From assembly GCA_028223395.1 (NCBI GenBank), contig JAOIUG010000001.1, forward strand, positions 21,288 through 85,287: DNA of 64,000 bases, read 5' to 3'. Made by a program: the position numbers and the translations under genes. Source of the stretch: Shewanella sp. Its GTDB lineage: Bacteria; Pseudomonadota; Gammaproteobacteria; Enterobacterales; Shewanellaceae. The notes under the pieces are model-generated. The model worked only from the letters and a program-made list of their open reading frames with translations, made no database searches and was not told where the DNA came from. Position 1 is the stretch's first letter. Each line of letters opens with the position of its first letter. This document shows, piece after piece, positions 62,674 to 64,000 of the stretch.

Positions 62674-63888
62674 TCACTGGCGATAACTGTCTAGAAAATC
62701 ACCAAGTTCGCTAAGGGCTTTGCTGAGTTCATCTTGGTAAGGCAAAAAGACGATCCTTAGATGATCTGGCTCGGGCCAATTAAAGGCGCTGCCTTGGACT
62801 AATAGCATTTTCTTTTCTTTCAGCAGATCAAGCACCAAGCGTTCATCGTCATGTATGTTGAACTTTTTTTGATCTAATTTTGCAAAGGCATACAAAGCGC
62901 CTTTAGGGTTAACCACGCTTACCCCAGGGATCTGATTGAGTAAATTGACGCAGATATCGCGCTGCTCGCGTAAACGGCCCCCAGGTTGCACTAGCGCTTG
63001 TATGCTTTGATAACCGCCTAACGCTGTTTGGATGGCATGTTGATTAGGCACATTGGCACATAACCGCATTGAGGCCAGCATGTCTAAGCCTTCAATGTAA
63101 CTTTTGGCAGCTTTTAAGTTGCCGGTCAACATCATCCAACCGACTCTAAAGCCTGCGGCGCGGTAGACTTTTGAGAGGCCATTAAAGGTGACGGTGAGGA
63201 TATCGCTGGACAAGCTCGCCGCAGGAATGTGCTTGGCATCGTCATAGAGTATTTTGTCATAGATCTCATCGCTCAATAAAATCATGCCGTGTTGGCGGCA
63301 CAGCGCAATGATCTCAAGTAGCAAGGCTTTAGAATACACCGCGCCGGTGGGGTTATTTGGATTGATCAGCACAATAGCGCGAGTGCGCGCACTGATCTTA
63401 CTTTTTATATCATCAAGATCTGGAAACCAATCAGATAGGGGATCACAACGATAGTGCCGTGCTTTACCTCCTGAAAGATCGACCGCCGCGCTCCACAATG
63501 GATAGTCTGGTGAAGGGATCAGTACTTCATCCCCGTTGTTAAGTAACCCTTGCATCGCCATAACAATCAGTTCAGAGACTCCATTGCCGATATAAATATC
63601 TTCAACATCAACCCCAAAGATCCCTTGTGATTGATAATGTTGGACAATGGCTTTCCTCGCTGAAAATAACCCCTTAGACTCACAATATCCCTGCGCACTG
63701 GGGAGGTTTAAAATAACGTCACGCACCAATTCCTCTGGGGCCTCAAAGCCAAAAGGGGCCGGATTACCAATGTTGAGCTTTAAGATCCTATGGCCTTCAT
63801 CTTCTAAACGTTTCGCCTCTTTGTGTACAGAGCCACGAATGTCATAACAGACGGAGTCTAATTTGCTGGACTTAATAATGGGGTGCAT
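62674..63888 (-). CDS. alaA: Glutamate-pyruvate aminotransferase AlaA
   Basis: Class I PLP aminotransferase making alanine from pyruvate and glutamate. 404 aa (E. coli AlaA 405). PLP lysine in FNGLSKVYRAAGFRVGW; NPNNPTGAVY, DEIYDKILYD and the N-terminal MHPIIKSSKLDSVCYDIRGSV are typical of AlaA (YfbQ). ATG 63888 is the first gene of the operon; its promoter lies in the remaining 112 bases to the window edge, where I see no further gene. Confidence 0.94.
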   Translation of the reverse strand: MHPIIKSSKLDSVCYDIRGSVHKEAKRLEDEGHRILKLNIGNPAPFGFEAPEELVRDVILNLPSAQGYCESKGLFSARKAIVQHYQSQGIFGVDVEDIYIGNGVSELIVMAMQGLLNNGDEVLIPSPDYPLWSAAVDLSGGKARHYRCDPLSDWFPDLDDIKSKISARTRAIVLINPNNPTGAVYSKALLLEIIALCRQHGMILLSDEIYDKILYDDAKHIPAASLSSDILTVTFNGLSKVYRAAGFRVGWMMLTGNLKAAKSYIEGLDMLASMRLCANVPNQHAIQTALGGYQSIQALVQPGGRLREQRDICVNLLNQIPGVSVVNPKGALYAFAKLDQKKFNIHDDERLVLDLLKEKKMLLVQGSAFNWPEPDHLRIVFLPYQDELSKALSELGDFLDSYRQ

Positions 63889-64000
63889 TTTCGCCTCGCT
63901 ATGTTGATGGGAGAGAACAACGGAAGATGAATAAACAATAACTAAAGCAATATGACAAAGATAGTATTAGATCTGCTATGGCGCACATCAAAGCCTGTAG

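Overview
The window is about 64 kb of a gammaproteobacterial chromosome, GC in the mid-40s by eye and gene-dense on both strands. A Shewanella or close Alteromonadales relative is the best fit. It carries kdnA-kdnB beside kdsB, the 8-amino-Kdo route described in Shewanella. It also carries DUF2897 and DUF3334 genes and the series aromatic aminotransferase / aroA-cmk-rpsA-ihfB-lapA-lapB-pyrF followed by a DUF2058 gene and a large acyl-CoA dehydrogenase. The genus is inferred from gene content, not from a search.

Layout. 1-9.0 kb: a minus-strand non-ribosomal peptide synthetase, cut by the left edge, with an EntD-type phosphopantetheinyl transferase to activate it. 9.2-12.5 kb: LPS sugar cluster kdnA-kdnB-kdsB plus a DUF2897 gene. 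12.8-20 kb: carbonic anhydrase, alpha/beta hydrolase, yffB-dapE-VanY operon, a stand-alone crr, a DUF3334 gene and an aromatic/aspartate aminotransferase. 20.5-30.2 kb: housekeeping genes aroA, cmk, rpsA, ihfB, lapAB, pyrF, a DUF2058 gene and an acyl-CoA dehydrogenase. 30.2-35.6 kb: dacB, a small membrane protein, pssA, a DTW-domain gene and an RluA-family gene.

35.6-38.1 kb is the accessory island and the most unusual part. It has a Cre-like tyrosine recombinase, a near-perfect 46-bp palindrome 56 bp upstream of its start that has the architecture of a lox/rox crossover site, and a divergent gene whose C-terminus resembles the MatP ribbon-helix-helix. Three copies of the 13-bp palindrome ATGGT-N3-ACCAT lie around these genes. 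I propose a compact, possibly undescribed recombination/DNA-organisation module.

38.1-48.5 kb: a YHS lipoprotein, a DEAD-box helicase, an RssA-type patatin, divergent curA-type reductase and OhrR-like regulator with paired operator-like repeats, anaerobic ribonucleotide reductase nrdD-nrdG, yibL, ribA and a VF530 gene. 48.6-51.0 kb: a secreted subtilase. 52.0-57.0 kb: the glyoxylate shunt, aceA and glcB, around a divergent LysR regulator. 57.0-64 kb: adhE with a terminator-like leader hairpin, a MarC-family gene, and alaA-yfbR-dgt.

Two copies of a short non-coding element with terminal inverted repeats (13.5 and 51.6 kb) look like MITEs. I saw no rRNA, tRNA or CRISPR array.
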